The notes beneath the pieces are model-generated. The model saw nothing but the letters and a program-made list of their open reading frames with translations. It was not told the origin of the DNA and did not search any database. A stretch of DNA of 64,000 nt from NCBI GenBank assembly GCA_029762755.1, contig JARVGH010000004.1, positions 62,001 to 126,000 on the forward strand, read 5' to 3'. The DNA is from Candidatus Bathyarchaeum tardum (lineage in GTDB: Archaea; Thermoproteota; Bathyarchaeia; Bathyarchaeales; Bathyarchaeaceae). A program made the position numbers and the translations under genes. Positions 17,302-26,318 of this stretch are shown in pieces (the stretch's first letter is position 1; each line of letters opens with the position of its first letter).

Positions 17302-18555
17302 ATGCATCCCCTGTCTGTAGTTGCGATAGCTGTTCTTTCTTTGTTGTATGTTTGGACAATTTATAATGTGCCCATTGTTGTTTCCGGGGTTAGGAGTCTT
17401 TGTTCAAAACGCACAACAAAAAATTGTATGGGTGAACGCAAGGATTTGCCCCTAGTGTCCTTAATTGTTCCCGTGAAAAATGAAGAGAAAGTTGTTAGCA
17501 GGCTCTTGAATGCAATAGTTTGTGCAGATTATCCTTCTGATAAAAAAGAGATCATAATAGTAGAAGACGGCAGCACCGATAGTACTGCAAAGATTTGTAA
17601 AGAGTTTGCAAAGGATCATCCCCATCAGGTCAAGTTTTTAAGTCGTTCTTTTTCCGACGGCAAGCCCTCTGCGTTGCAAGAAGCAATTAACCATGTTACT
17701 GGGGAACTGGTTGGGGTTTTTGATGCAGATAATATTCCTGAAGGTGATTTTCTTTTAAATGCAGCAGGCTATTTTAAGGATCCCACAGTAGCAGCAGTTC
17801 AAGGCAGGTTAGCAGCAGTAAACGAGGATGAAAATATTCTAACAAAGTTTGTAGCCCAAGAAGAAGCCCTCAGATGTGAAGCCTACATGCGGGGAAAAGA
17901 TGTTTTAGGGCTTTTTGTTCCCTTAACTGGTAGTTGTTATTTTGTAAGAAAATCTGTTATAGACAAAGTAGGGGGTTGGGACAGCAAAGTCTTATCTGAA
18001 GACATGGAATTAGCAGCCCGCCTAACCCATGAAGGTCATAAAATTCGTTATGCTTCTGATGTTAAATCCTGGCAAGAATATCCCGCTACTCTTTCGGGTT
18101 TTTTTAAGCAGCGAACTCGCTGGTTCCGGGGCACCATGGAAGTAAGCTTCAAGTACGGCAGCTTATTGAAGCGTCCAAACAAGACGTCCGTAGATGCTGA
18201 AATTACGTTAGCTGGGCCTTTTGTTTTGATTTCTTGTTTGTTAGGCTATTTTGCAACAGTTTCTTCTTTTATTGTTCCCCTGAATGCAGATGCAGTTTTT
18301 GTTTTGTTTGCAAACATTACTTCTGTGTTAACTCTTTCCCTGTTAGCTTTAGCAGGCTTTGCAATGATTTTTACTGACAAGCCTCGAAAAGTTTCCAATA
18401 TAGTATGGTTGCCTTTCATTTACTGTTACTGGTTCATTCAAAATTTTGTAGCAGGTTACGCTTTTTTGCAGATTTTGTTAAGACGGCCAAGACGATGGGA
18501 AAAAACCGCCAAGACTGGAAAAACTACGAACTTAAGTTTTAGTATTACCCGATGA
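17302..18555 (+). CDS. Membrane glycosyltransferase, family 2 (processive type)
   Basis: 417 residues from the ATG at 17302 (an in-frame TTG lies at 17293). One N-terminal helix, then a GT-A domain with EDGSTDST (about 88-95), the metal-binding DADN (about 141-144), SEDMEL with a catalytic Asp/Glu, and QRTRW (about 270-274). The QxxRW motif marks processive transferases such as cellulose synthase or poly-N-acetylglucosamine synthase. Three or four C-terminal membrane helices follow. It probably polymerises or exports a surface polysaccharide from a nucleotide sugar. It overlaps the next gene by 4 bp (ATGA), so the two are an operon. Confidence 0.88.
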   Translation: MHPLSVVAIAVLSLLYVWTIYNVPIVVSGVRSLCSKRTTKNCMGERKDLPLVSLIVPVKNEEKVVSRLLNAIVCADYPSDKKEIIIVEDGSTDSTAKICKEFAKDHPHQVKFLSRSFSDGKPSALQEAINHVTGELVGVFDADNIPEGDFLLNAAGYFKDPTVAAVQGRLAAVNEDENILTKFVAQEEALRCEAYMRGKDVLGLFVPLTGSCYFVRKSVIDKVGGWDSKVLSEDMELAARLTHEGHKIRYASDVKSWQEYPATLSGFFKQRTRWFRGTMEVSFKYGSLLKRPNKTSVDAEITLAGPFVLISCLLGYFATVSSFIVPLNADAVFVLFANITSVLTLSLLALAGFAMIFTDKPRKVSNIVWLPFIYCYWFIQNFVAGYAFLQILLRRPRRWEKTAKTGKTTNLSFSITR

Positions 18556-19736
18556 AGCTGCAAAATCTAAGTTACCGTCAAGGCATCCTTCTAGCCTTCA
18601 TAGTAGGATTTATTGTAAGCCTAATTCCTGAATTGTTAAGTTTTCCCCATCCCATCGGATGGGACACAATCTATTATGCTTCCCGAATGAATTCTGGAGT
18701 AGTTTTCACTTACGGCAGTGACATTTTCGGTTCATGGATAATTTACGGCATTCTAGTATCTTTGCATAATGTTACTCAGTTGCAGCCGTTTATGTTGTTA
18801 AAGATAATAGCTCCCCTGCTTTACGGGGGAACCTGTGCAGGAATGTTTTTTGTAGCCTGGAAACGTTTTGAATGGAGCCCTAAAAAGAGTTTGTTAGTTG
18901 CAGTGTTGTTTGCTTTTCAGTTAGCTGCATTAGCTGTTAGTTGGCAGTTTTATCGTAACGTTTTTGGAGTAATGGTCATGCTCTTTGCTCTTCCGTTCCT
19001 TAAAGATGATATTTCCTGGAAAGAAACATCAATTCTTAGTGTCTTAGCTTTGTTTACCGTATGGGGTCACGAGTTAGCAATTCTTTCTTTGTTTTTTGTT
19101 GTTTTTGGAATGCTAGTTTTTAATGTTTACAAGAAACGAAAAGTTCCTTACAAGCTTTTGTTGGCGATGGTTCCTGCTTTGGTTTTGTTTTTGGGGAATT
19201 TTGTTTTGATTTCTCCTTTTGCAGTTCCCATTAACCCTAATTTGGTTCGAATCGATGACAGCACTTGGGCTCATCCCGGTGGGGTGTTCTTTTTGACCGA
19301 TTATTTAAGTGTAAACACTACCATCGAGTCTTATGGTTCATATTTTGATTTGTTTTTTGATGTAGGTTCCTTGTTTGTTATGTTGTATGCTTTACTGCTG
19401 CCTTTAGTTGGTGTAGGTTACTTCAAAGATAAAGCACTGAATTTTTGGAGTCTAATCTTATTAGTAGGTGGATTAAGCTGCTTAGTTGCCCCATTTTTTT
19501 CAGTATTCTTATGGGCAAGATGGATGCTGCTTCTAATTTTTCCATTCTCATTTTATGCTACTAATGGACTGCACAAAATCGTAAAAAACCAAAACAAAAA
19601 CAAATTACTAAACTTTATTAAACAATTCAAACATGCCAAAAAAATCTGCATACTATTAATTCTTGATTCCATGACCCTGGGAACAATATTTATGGCGTGG
19701 CCGTTATCGGATAACAATAAAGGATTTATCAACTAA
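18552..19736 (+). CDS. Polytopic membrane protein, N-terminal part of a gene split by an in-frame TAA
   Basis: 394 codons. About ten hydrophobic helices and an early DTIYYASRMNSG loop, the general look of GT-C-like or mannosyltransferase-type membrane proteins, though no family motif is certain. It overlaps the glycosyltransferase start/stop by 4 bp and is likely its functional partner in glycan synthesis. The reading frame ends at TAA 19734-19736, but the same frame is open again without further stops through 20093, where it encodes a soluble C-terminal domain. The gene therefore appears truncated by a single nonsense codon or an assembly error. Confidence 0.75.
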   Translation: MKLQNLSYRQGILLAFIVGFIVSLIPELLSFPHPIGWDTIYYASRMNSGVVFTYGSDIFGSWIIYGILVSLHNVTQLQPFMLLKIIAPLLYGGTCAGMFFVAWKRFEWSPKKSLLVAVLFAFQLAALAVSWQFYRNVFGVMVMLFALPFLKDDISWKETSILSVLALFTVWGHELAILSLFFVVFGMLVFNVYKKRKVPYKLLLAMVPALVLFLGNFVLISPFAVPINPNLVRIDDSTWAHPGGVFFLTDYLSVNTTIESYGSYFDLFFDVGSLFVMLYALLLPLVGVGYFKDKALNFWSLILLVGGLSCLVAPFFSVFLWARWMLLLIFPFSFYATNGLHKIVKNQNKNKLLNFIKQFKHAKKICILLILDSMTLGTIFMAWPLSDNNKGFIN

Positions 19737-19766
19737 GACAGAACTACAAAATATGTTCCATCAACT

Positions 19767-20093
19767 ATGCAAACAACTTCAATCCCATTGCAGGACATTA
19801 AGGGCACCCAACAAGCTTTTCATTGGCTAAACAACAACATGAACAACAACTCAGCAGTGCTAATTCACGACCTATTTGACAACTGGGCACTGTTATACCT
19901 AAACACAAACCATCAAGCATACCTTTTTGACTTTAATTTAGAAAATGCTGCAAACTACGCAAAAAATGAGGACTATAACACCTTATACTTTGTCTGGTGG
20001 AACCCCAATTCCAATCAACATGATCTAAAAATTCCAAATCAATGGCAACCAATCCAAAACTTTGAACGAATCTCGATTTACCAGCTAACCTAA
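19767..20093 (+). pseudogene. C-terminal soluble domain of the preceding membrane protein, downstream of in-frame stop
   Basis: 108 codons from an ATG at 19767 in exactly the same frame as the upstream gene. The ten codons between the TAA and this ATG are also open. The peptide (AFHWLNNNM, AVLIHDLFDNWALLYL, FERISIYQL) looks like the extracytoplasmic C-terminal domain usual after the membrane part of such glycan proteins. No ribosome site is obvious before the ATG, so separate translation is unproven. Confidence 0.6.
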
Positions 20094-20139
20094 AATAACC
20101 ATCAACACTTGAATTATTCCTCTAAAACTTCTTCTTTTA

Positions 20140-20382
20140 AACCAGATTTGTTGTTGACCCCCCTACCCCCAACAACAAAACTAGCATATTATGCAAAATC
20201 GTGTTCAACGGTCCAAACATGTTTTAATGCACTCTTTAAGGGAGTAGTAGTCGTCCAGTAACTGTGTACCAAAAAGACGACTACTATACTCTTCCAAAAT
20301 GTTGTTTTTCAAACAATTTTTCAACACTAACAACAAACGCCTAGCAAACAAACTCACATTGCAAATTATAGACTCCCTTTAA
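20140..20382. repeat. Dispersed repeat copy 1 (TTGTTG hairpin, AGTAGTCGTC hairpin, coding remnant)
   Basis: Part of a 375-bp gene-free stretch. A short palindrome at 20147-20179 (TTTGTTGTT, C-rich loop, AACAACAAA) is followed by AAACTAGCATATTATG. A perfect 11-bp stem hairpin then occupies 20245-20286 (TAGTAGTCGTC / GACGACTACTA), and beyond it is a flank with TCCAAAATGTTGTT. Most of this recurs at 22665-22830. The end (20338-20382) reads RLANKLTLQIIDSL-stop and recurs at 23602-23652 as a decayed coding fragment. Confidence 0.75.
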
Positions 20383-20468
20383 CCATTTTTTTCAACTCAA
20401 ACAACAAAACGAAAACAGAATTTTTGTTTACACAAAACAGAATTGAATAGATATTGCCCGTTCGGTCT

Positions 20469-20810
20469 TTATTGTTCCAATTCGACCAGAGCTTCTTCAA
20501 CTAATAATTTTACCACAATTAAGCGTTCTTTAATTGTTTTCCATAAAACATCTAATTTAACTCCAAAATATGCATGGATCAGTTTATCTCTCATTCCTGA
20601 CATTTCCTTCCAAGGCAAGTTGGAGTAATTTTTTCTTACCTCATTTGGAACGTTTTTAGCTGCTTCACCAATGATTTCAAAATTTCTAACTACAGCATCT
20701 ACGGTTTTTCTATCCTTAACAAAGGCTTCATAACTCATCCCCCGAGTGTAATCCTCTATACAATTAATGGCTTCAACCATATCTTCAAGGTAGACACGAA
20801 AATCTCTCAC
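20469..20810 (-). CDS. hepT: HepT-like toxin (DUF86), type VII toxin-antitoxin
   Basis: A 113-residue helical HEPN-type protein. The catalytic RX4-6HXY motif is present as RDKLIHAYFG (about 73-82), with FEIIGEAAKN upstream as usual in DUF86. HepT is an RNase-like toxin kept in check by the partner nucleotidyltransferase, which AMPylates the Tyr of this motif in studied systems. It overlaps the partner gene by 4 bp (20807-20810) in the usual antitoxin-first order. The motif is intact, so the pair may be functional. Confidence 0.9.
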   Translation of the reverse strand: MRDFRVYLEDMVEAINCIEDYTRGMSYEAFVKDRKTVDAVVRNFEIIGEAAKNVPNEVRKNYSNLPWKEMSGMRDKLIHAYFGVKLDVLWKTIKERLIVVKLLVEEALVELEQ

Positions 20811-21100
20811 ACATAAACAGCCTCACTTAAAATTCTCTCCTCCAACCGAGGCTTAAGAGCTCCCTTCATAACTAGGTCAACTTTAACCCCTAAAAGGTCA
20901 CTTAAATAATTCTCAAGTTCAACAAACGTAAACAAATCTATGGTCTCAAAAAAATCAACCAACACATCAACATCACTTCCCTTTTTTTGTTCTTTTCTCA
21001 CAAAAGAACCAAAAACTCCAATCTCTTTTACATGAAATCTTTCTCTTAGCTCCCTTTTATGTTCAACCAAAACACCTTTTATTTCATCAATTGACTTCAT
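20807..21100 (-). CDS. mntA: MntA-like minimal nucleotidyltransferase antitoxin
   Basis: 97 residues from the ATG at 21100 (a GTG at 21109 is in frame). It has the minimal nucleotidyltransferase signature GVFGSFVRKEQKKGSDVDVLV: GSF, then ten residues, then DxD. In characterised pairs this enzyme transfers AMP to HepT and neutralises it. The start overlaps no upstream gene; a divergent non-coding stretch lies to the right. All motif residues are intact. Confidence 0.9.
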   Translation of the reverse strand: MKSIDEIKGVLVEHKRELRERFHVKEIGVFGSFVRKEQKKGSDVDVLVDFFETIDLFTFVELENYLSDLLGVKVDLVMKGALKPRLEERILSEAVYV

Positions 21101-21351
21101 GCTGCCCACAAATAAACTAACTACTCTAGCCCTTTTTAAAAGATGCCATCAACACCCATCAATCACCCTAAAAAGAAATAAATACAAAAATCTACAACGC
21201 CTACAAACTACTTGTATGTTTTTGTTCAAGCATTTCTTCAACTCAAACAACAAAATTCCTGCTATCTTTTCATTTATCTAAACCTTATCAAGACCAATTA
21301 GTTGCTTCAAAACTGTTACATTAGCCCTTGAAGCTCGTTGTAATTTGATTC

Positions 21352-21544
21352 ATGACGAAAGAGTTTGACATCGTTATCATCGAAGACGAAACCGGGGGAT
21401 ATGTGGCACTTGTTCCAGCGCTGCCAGGATGCCACACAGGGAAATACTTTGGAAGAACTTATGGACAATGCAAAAGAAGCCATCGACTTGTACCTAGAAA
21501 CAATAGACAAAGATGAAAACAAGACTCTCTCCAACAAAGAATAG
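21352..21544 (+). pseudogene. hicB: hicB antitoxin, frameshifted by a 2-nt loss
   Basis: The ATG at 21352 opens MTKEFDIVIIEDETGGYVAL and PALPGCHT, the HicB N-terminus. The continuation expected for HicB (GNTLEELMDNAKEAIDLYLE) lies in another frame and runs to TAG 21542-21544. Restoring two bases in the short CA tract at 21433-21438 would give a continuous 64-codon protein. The gene is thus broken, or the assembly is short by one CA unit. Confidence 0.8.
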
Positions 21545-21568
21545 TTGGAATACAAAAAGTGAAGATAC

Positions 21569-21800
21569 TTGCCTAAAATTTCACCGTTAGACTCCAAACA
21601 ACTCATAAAAATTCTACAAAAAACAGGCTTCAAAATCATCCGCCAAAAGGGCTCACCTGATAATGATGGATGACAGAAAAACCCGAATAGTAATCCCTGT
21701 TCACCCCGGAAAAGACATCAAACCCCAACTAATCCGAGCCATAATCAAAGAAGCAGGATTAAGCAGAATTGACTTCTTCAAATTGCTCAACAAAACATAA
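21569..21800 (+). pseudogene. hicA: hicA toxin, frameshifted by a 2-nt loss at the catalytic His codon
   Basis: A TTG at 21569 opens PKISPLDSKQLIKILQKTGF and IIRQKGS, the HicA fold. The rest (LIMMDDRKTRIVIPVHPG, KPQLIRAIIKEAGLS) continues in another frame to TAA 21798-21800. The break is at 21653-21658, where GGC TCA CAC CTG would be expected but two bases are missing. This removes the conserved GSH histidine needed for RNA cleavage. With them restored the product would be 76 residues. Confidence 0.8.
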
Positions 21801-22090
21801 AGATCAAACTAAACAGCTGTTCTTCTTTTAGATAATCAATAGATATTGTTGTTCAAACATTTTTCAACCAAACAACCATTCAAAAAAATCGTTATTGACA
21901 ACAAAGCACTATACACAATGCCTTTTTTGTGCTCTTCTTGTTGTGCATTAATTGCTGGGCCTGATACGGTGGCTTTACAAAATCTTGGTGATGCTTAAAA
22001 TTCAACAAAACCTTTCAGTTCTTTGAACTGATTAGGATTAATATACCTTTAATCAAACTATTAACATACAAATCCTTAGAGTTTTTACAA
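21801..22090. other. Non-coding interval with TTGTTG/CAACAA sequence
   Basis: Contains another TTGTTGTTCAAACA...TTTTTCAACC stretch (about 21846-21885) like those near 20311 and 26475, and a 26-codon frame (MPFLCSSCCALIAG) that looks like a fragment. No gene recognised. Confidence 0.4.
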
Positions 22091-22510
22091 ATGGTCAATG
22101 CAAGAAACAAAGTCGCAGCTTTTTTAGCAATTGTTGCAGGCACTCTTTTGATAATTTCAGGACAAAAAGGCCCAACGGGAACTTACGACTTGATAATTGA
22201 AAATTTAACCCTTATGACCCAAAACCAACTCATTATTCAAATAATCCAACTTGTGGAACTAATTTTCATAACAATAACTGTCCTAGGCGGATTTATCGTA
22301 ATCTTAGGAGGATATTTACTTATAAAAAACAAAACCCGATCCGCAAAACTGTTAATAGCCCTTGGAACGGGATTTGGAATAATATCCCTTATTTTCTTAA
22401 TGTTAACCATATTTCAAACACAAGACTTGATGACTACCCTGAGCAGACACACGTTACTTGAATGGATAGCAATCACGTTGTCTTTTACGGCTAGATTTAT
22501 CGCAAAATAA
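22091..22510 (+). CDS. Small polytopic membrane protein, hypothetical
   Basis: 139 residues with four hydrophobic segments (about 8-24, 48-66, 68-76 and 88-110) and short polar loops. There is no catalytic or transport motif. A TATA-like tattaacat lies about 30 bp upstream of the ATG. It is isolated between degenerate hicBA and the vapBC pair. Function not recognised. Confidence 0.6.
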   Translation: MVNARNKVAAFLAIVAGTLLIISGQKGPTGTYDLIIENLTLMTQNQLIIQIIQLVELIFITITVLGGFIVILGGYLLIKNKTRSAKLLIALGTGFGIISLIFLMLTIFQTQDLMTTLSRHTLLEWIAITLSFTARFIAK

Positions 22511-22589
22511 TATTCAATCAAACACTTTCATAAGACACATGCTCTTGGTCAAAACAAAACAAAATTTTACCCACACCAACTAACATCTT

Positions 22590-22830
22590 TATGTGATCCA
22601 CGTAGAAACATCAAAAAAACCCAATACTGCATATTCTTACAACAATTTTTCCTTCAAACACAAATGTTGTTGTTGACCCCCCTACCCCCCAACAACAAAA
22701 CTAGCATATTATGAAAAATCATGTTCAAGTAAAACATCTTGTGACCCATTCTTTAAGGTAGTAGTAGTCGTCCAGTAACTGTATACCAAAAAGACGACTA
22801 CTTTTTTGCTCTTTCCAAAATGTTGTTGCC
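22590..22830. repeat. Dispersed repeat copy 2
   Basis: The upstream part (TTTATGTG-TCCAC-TAGAAA, then TTTTTCCTTCAAACACAAATG) is shared with copy 3. The TGTTGTTGTTG / CAACAACA palindrome is at 22665-22698. AAACTAGCATATTATG and a hairpin at 22763-22802 (AGTAGTCGTC / GACGACTACT) followed by T6 are shared with copy 1. It sits between the 3' ends of the 22091 gene and vapC, where the T-run could also terminate transcription. Confidence 0.75.
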
Positions 22831-22853
22831 GTTATAACAATGTTTCTAGACAA

Positions 22854-23252
22854 TCAGAGGCTGCTATACCATTTTGTTTTTACATTTTTTATTTTTTTGA
22901 AATGAGGATCATCTGAGACCAGAGTGCATCTGTGAACTTGGGCAGAAGCTGCAATTACACTATCGGCTAAGGGTATCCTGTGCTTGCTTCTTAATTCTGC
23001 ACTTTTTAGGGCGATTTCAAAATCCACTTCTACAACTTTAAAATCCCTGCAAATGATGTTACTCCTTAAGAAGGCAACTTGTTTCCCTTGTCTTTCTAGA
23101 CTGATCTTATGAATTTCATGAACTACCAAAGCAGAAACCAAACGCTCTTTTACGTCTTTAAGATCTTTTTTGAGCTTGCTGCGAAATTCTACGTCATTTG
23201 AATAAAAATATTCAACAAAAAAACGAGTATCATACAAGCAACTTTCAGGCAT
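22854..23252 (-). CDS. vapC: VapC-type PIN-domain toxin
   Basis: A 132-residue PIN domain of usual length. The acidic catalytic residues are visible: YDTRFF near the N-terminus, VVHEI in the middle, and PLADSVIAAS plus LVSDDPHF near the end. VapC toxins are Mg2+-dependent RNases, often cutting tRNA or rRNA. Its start overlaps the antitoxin's end by 8 bp, the normal operon form. A damaged relative of its 3' end is found at 30990-31105. Confidence 0.92.
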   Translation of the reverse strand: MPESCLYDTRFFVEYFYSNDVEFRSKLKKDLKDVKERLVSALVVHEIHKISLERQGKQVAFLRSNIICRDFKVVEVDFEIALKSAELRSKHRIPLADSVIAASAQVHRCTLVSDDPHFKKIKNVKTKWYSSL

Positions 23253-23472
23253 CTTCTTGCCTCATCTGATCTAAATCCCTTTTTAACTCTTTGACTTCAG
23301 CTTTACCTGCACCACTGCCTGCTAAATCAAAAATGCTGGAACACTTTCTGATCACAATTTTTCCCTCTTCCTCTACTATTTCCACTTTTGAACTCTCTTC
23401 TATGCCAAACTTCCTTCTTAGCTCCACAGGTATTGTAACTTGCCCCTTTTTCGTAACCGCAACTTCAGTCAT
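23245..23472 (-). CDS. vapB: AbrB/MazE-type antitoxin (VapB)
   Basis: 75 residues from the ATG at 23472. The swapped-hairpin DNA-binding domain is clear: VTKKGQVTIPVELRRKFGIEE (residues 7-27) and KVEIVEEEGKIVIRK. A charged tail (KELKRDLDQMRQEDA) would contact the toxin. It is the first gene of the pair and likely represses its own promoter, which should lie in 23473-23560. Confidence 0.92.
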   Translation of the reverse strand: MTEVAVTKKGQVTIPVELRRKFGIEESSKVEIVEEEGKIVIRKCSSIFDLAGSGAGKAEVKELKRDLDQMRQEDA

Positions 23473-23598
23473 ACTTAACACAAGTAATACCTATAACAAG
23501 TATTACTTAAACACACCCAAACCAACAATCACCGGTCCCAGCCAAAAAACAAACTACACATATAACATTAACAAACCATCTCCCATGACGACGTCTTC

Positions 23599-23652
23599 AA
23601 GCGCCTAGCAAACAAACTCACAATGCAAGTTATAGACCCGATACATGGATAA
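23599..23652 (+). repeat. Decayed coding fragment, copy of 20338-20382
   Basis: Reads KRLANKLTMQVIDPIHG then TAA, with an open frame for only 26 codons and no start. The same peptide ending occurs at 20338-20382. Both copies are remnants of one unrecognised gene. Confidence 0.5.
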
Positions 23653-23688
23653 TCCACAAAAAACCAATAATATGAAATCAAAAAAATA

Positions 23689-25254
23689 TTATTTTGGCTC
23701 TATGTCAATTTGGATACCCAAATTTTTTTCAATTTTAGAAATGTTTTTGCCATTTTTGCCGATGATTCTTGGAATAACTTTTTTATCAACTTTAATTAAA
23801 GCCCTGTTTTTTCCGGTTAACTCTATTTGGGCGCCTTTATCGTACTTTTGTATACTTTGAGTAATTCTTTGCAACGCCAAATCCTGAACAGCAGAAACTT
23901 TTTTCTCCTCTTCGTTAATTGGAACAACAACATTCTCTTTGCCAAAAGTATAAATCTCATATTCCAACTTTCCAGTTTCAAAATCTTTAACCTCTACTAG
24001 GGGACGAGCCAAATCTGCTTCAAACATCCCGGTGGGGACTTTCACGGTTAAAGACAAATCATAAATTTTTTCAATTTTTCCAGATTTAATGAATATGACG
24101 GTATCTATTACTGAAGGAATCATGCCTAACTCCACGCGGGATATGAACCGTTTAACAGCATCAACTGCCCCAGCAGCATGCACAACCCCGATCATGCCAA
24201 CTCCGGCTAACCTCATGTCCGCAAAAACAGTAAAGGTAGAATTTTCCCGTAACTCATCAAAAATCGTATAATCAGGACGTACTAACAACAAAAGGCTAGC
24301 TGTTTTAGCAAAATCCCCATTCAGGGGAGTATACTGGGTAATCTCGGGACAAACCTGCAAATCACGGGGCGACTCTAACGTTTTGGTTATTTTTCCTTGA
24401 CTGGAATAAAAATCTGCTAAACTACTTACAAAAGTTGTTTTCCCAGAACCGGGAGGACCTGCAATTAACACTCCTTCGGCTCGGGACTTTAACCGATTCA
24501 TCAATTTACTGGAAAGACGGTAATCCTGCAACCGAAGCTTAACTAGGGGCCTTACCACGGTAATTTCTAACTTATCCGAAAAAGGAGGCTTAGCCAAGGC
24601 TATACGGTATTCCCCCATTTGAATAACTGTAGCCCCAGGCTCGTCAATTTCAATAAAAATTTTTTCTTCCCGCCGTGCAACCTCCATTATTTGACTGATC
24701 ATCAATTTCAACTCCTTTTCAGAAAGGGCTTTGAGCCGAATTTTAACAAGATTAAAACTGCCCGGACCACCCCGTTTAGCCAGGGGAGATGCTCCTTGCT
24801 TTAAATGAATAGACATGGTATCCGGCGTGAAAAAACGCTTAAAACTCATTGCCCTCTTCTTTCTCTTTTTAGGCACATAATGGGTTTTAATTCCCTCTGC
24901 TTCACCAACTAACGACTGCACATAATCCGAAGTAAACAAAACACCCTGATTTTTCCTGGAAACATCCCGAATAAGAGCATCAAGCCGTCCGCTGCCGGCC
25001 AACTTTATATCATCCAAAGTTGGACGTTCACCTTGAAAACTTAACTCGATTTGCTGATCCTTACAAATCTTGCGAACCACTTTGAGATGCTCTAAACCGA
25101 TGTAGCCTTCATCCCTTCCTTTTGAAGCTTGAGACTGCAATTCATCCAACACCACATAAGGTATTATCAACTGCTCAGGCTTTTCAGCCTCGATAATTTC
25201 AACAACTTTCCGATCAATAATCACAGACGTATCCAAAACAACAATTTTATTCAT
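23689..25254 (-). CDS. PIN-KH domain ATPase (archaeal PINA-type)
   Basis: A 521-residue protein. The N-terminal PIN domain (about 1-125) has VVLDTSVIID, VVLDEL and LFTSDY. The central AAA/secretion-type ATPase has GPPGSGKTTF (about 264-273), IFDELREN and a GVVHAAGAVDAV sensor region. The C-terminal KH domain has IIGKNGKNI (about 497-505). This fusion is widespread in archaea. A Sulfolobus member forms hexamers and acts on branched DNA; RNA processing has also been proposed. It is a housekeeping gene embedded in the toxin-antitoxin region. The ATG at 25254 gives the expected MNKIVVLDTS start. Confidence 0.94.
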   Translation of the reverse strand: MNKIVVLDTSVIIDRKVVEIIEAEKPEQLIIPYVVLDELQSQASKGRDEGYIGLEHLKVVRKICKDQQIELSFQGERPTLDDIKLAGSGRLDALIRDVSRKNQGVLFTSDYVQSLVGEAEGIKTHYVPKKRKKRAMSFKRFFTPDTMSIHLKQGASPLAKRGGPGSFNLVKIRLKALSEKELKLMISQIMEVARREEKIFIEIDEPGATVIQMGEYRIALAKPPFSDKLEITVVRPLVKLRLQDYRLSSKLMNRLKSRAEGVLIAGPPGSGKTTFVSSLADFYSSQGKITKTLESPRDLQVCPEITQYTPLNGDFAKTASLLLLVRPDYTIFDELRENSTFTVFADMRLAGVGMIGVVHAAGAVDAVKRFISRVELGMIPSVIDTVIFIKSGKIEKIYDLSLTVKVPTGMFEADLARPLVEVKDFETGKLEYEIYTFGKENVVVPINEEEKKVSAVQDLALQRITQSIQKYDKGAQIELTGKNRALIKVDKKVIPRIIGKNGKNISKIEKNLGIQIDIEPK

Positions 25255-25376
25255 AAACCCTGGTTCTCCCCACTCAACTGTTTCCTATAAAAATCCACAC
25301 AAACGCGCTATAAAACATTCATTCTACAAAAAACAATTAGAACCTTTCTACCGTTCATAATAACCTACAAAAAAAT

Positions 25377-26318
25377 TTAGCCTACCGAAAACAACTCAGA
25401 TAAACCGGTTTTTAAATCAACCTTCGCTTCAAAACCTAATCCACGTTTTGCTTTACTATTATCCCCATAACTATGTTTGATATCTCCTGCTCGAGACTGT
25501 TTATAAACAGCTTCAATTTCCGATTTACCTGCAATTTCCCCAACTGCAGCTAAAACCTTGTTCACTGTGGTTGCTTTCCCAGTGCACACATTGAACACCT
25601 GCCCAGCAGCTTGAACTCTTGTTAAAGCACACAAATTAGCTTCAACAACATCGGACACATTAACAAAATCACGGGTCTGCTCCCCATCACCAAAAATAAC
25701 AGGAGACTTATTTCTCAAGAAACTATCCAAAAAAACAGAAATCACGCCACAGTACGGACCACATTTTTGCCGTGGTCCATACACATTGAAATACCGCAAA
25801 CCAACCGTTTCCAAATCACTGACCTCATTAAAAACCCGAGCATAATTTTCCACAGCTAACTTATCCACTGCATACGGAGAAAGAGGCTTTACACTAGACT
25901 CTTCGATAAGAGGCAAATCTTCACAAACCCCATAGACTGCACAAGAAGACGCAAAAACAAACCGATGCACCTTTGCTTCTGCACTGGCTTTAAGCAAATT
26001 AAGAGAACCTACAACATTAATACTGTTAGAAAACAACGGATCCCCAACAGATTGAATAACACTTACAAGGGCTGCTTCATGAACTACGGCATCAACACCT
26101 TTTACAGCCTTTTGCACAACACCAAAATCCCGGATATCTCCTTGGACGAACTCAAAATCAGGGTTATTTTTATGCTGACTAAGATTTGATTTATCCCCAG
26201 TAGAAAGATCATCAACAACCCGTACTTTAACCCCATCTTTAAGCAACCGATCGACAATATGGCTGCCTATGAAACCTGCACCCCCAGTAACCAAAACTGT
26301 GCCACCAACAGACAACAT
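25377..26318 (-). CDS. NAD-dependent sugar epimerase (GalE-like)
   Basis: A 313-residue extended short-chain dehydrogenase. The dinucleotide-binding motif is TGGAGFIGSHIV (about 11-22). The catalytic set is a Ser/Ala run ASSCAVYG and the YxxxK (SPYAVDKLAVENY, about 147-159), with RYFNVYGPRQ in the substrate region. It probably interconverts UDP-glucose and UDP-galactose or related sugars for surface glycans; exact specificity cannot be read. Dispersed repeat copy 3 lies immediately upstream of its start. Confidence 0.92.
   Translation of the reverse strand: MLSVGGTVLVTGGAGFIGSHIVDRLLKDGVKVRVVDDLSTGDKSNLSQHKNNPDFEFVQGDIRDFGVVQKAVKGVDAVVHEAALVSVIQSVGDPLFSNSINVVGSLNLLKASAEAKVHRFVFASSCAVYGVCEDLPLIEESSVKPLSPYAVDKLAVENYARVFNEVSDLETVGLRYFNVYGPRQKCGPYCGVISVFLDSFLRNKSPVIFGDGEQTRDFVNVSDVVEANLCALTRVQAAGQVFNVCTGKATTVNKVLAAVGEIAGKSEIEAVYKQSRAGDIKHSYGDNSKAKRGLGFEAKVDLKTGLSELFSVG

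Noticed and set aside
19734-19736. Recoded stop (pyrrolysine or selenocysteine) in the membrane protein
   Set aside because: The codon is TAA; those amino acids use TAG and TGA, and no SECIS-like element was seen.
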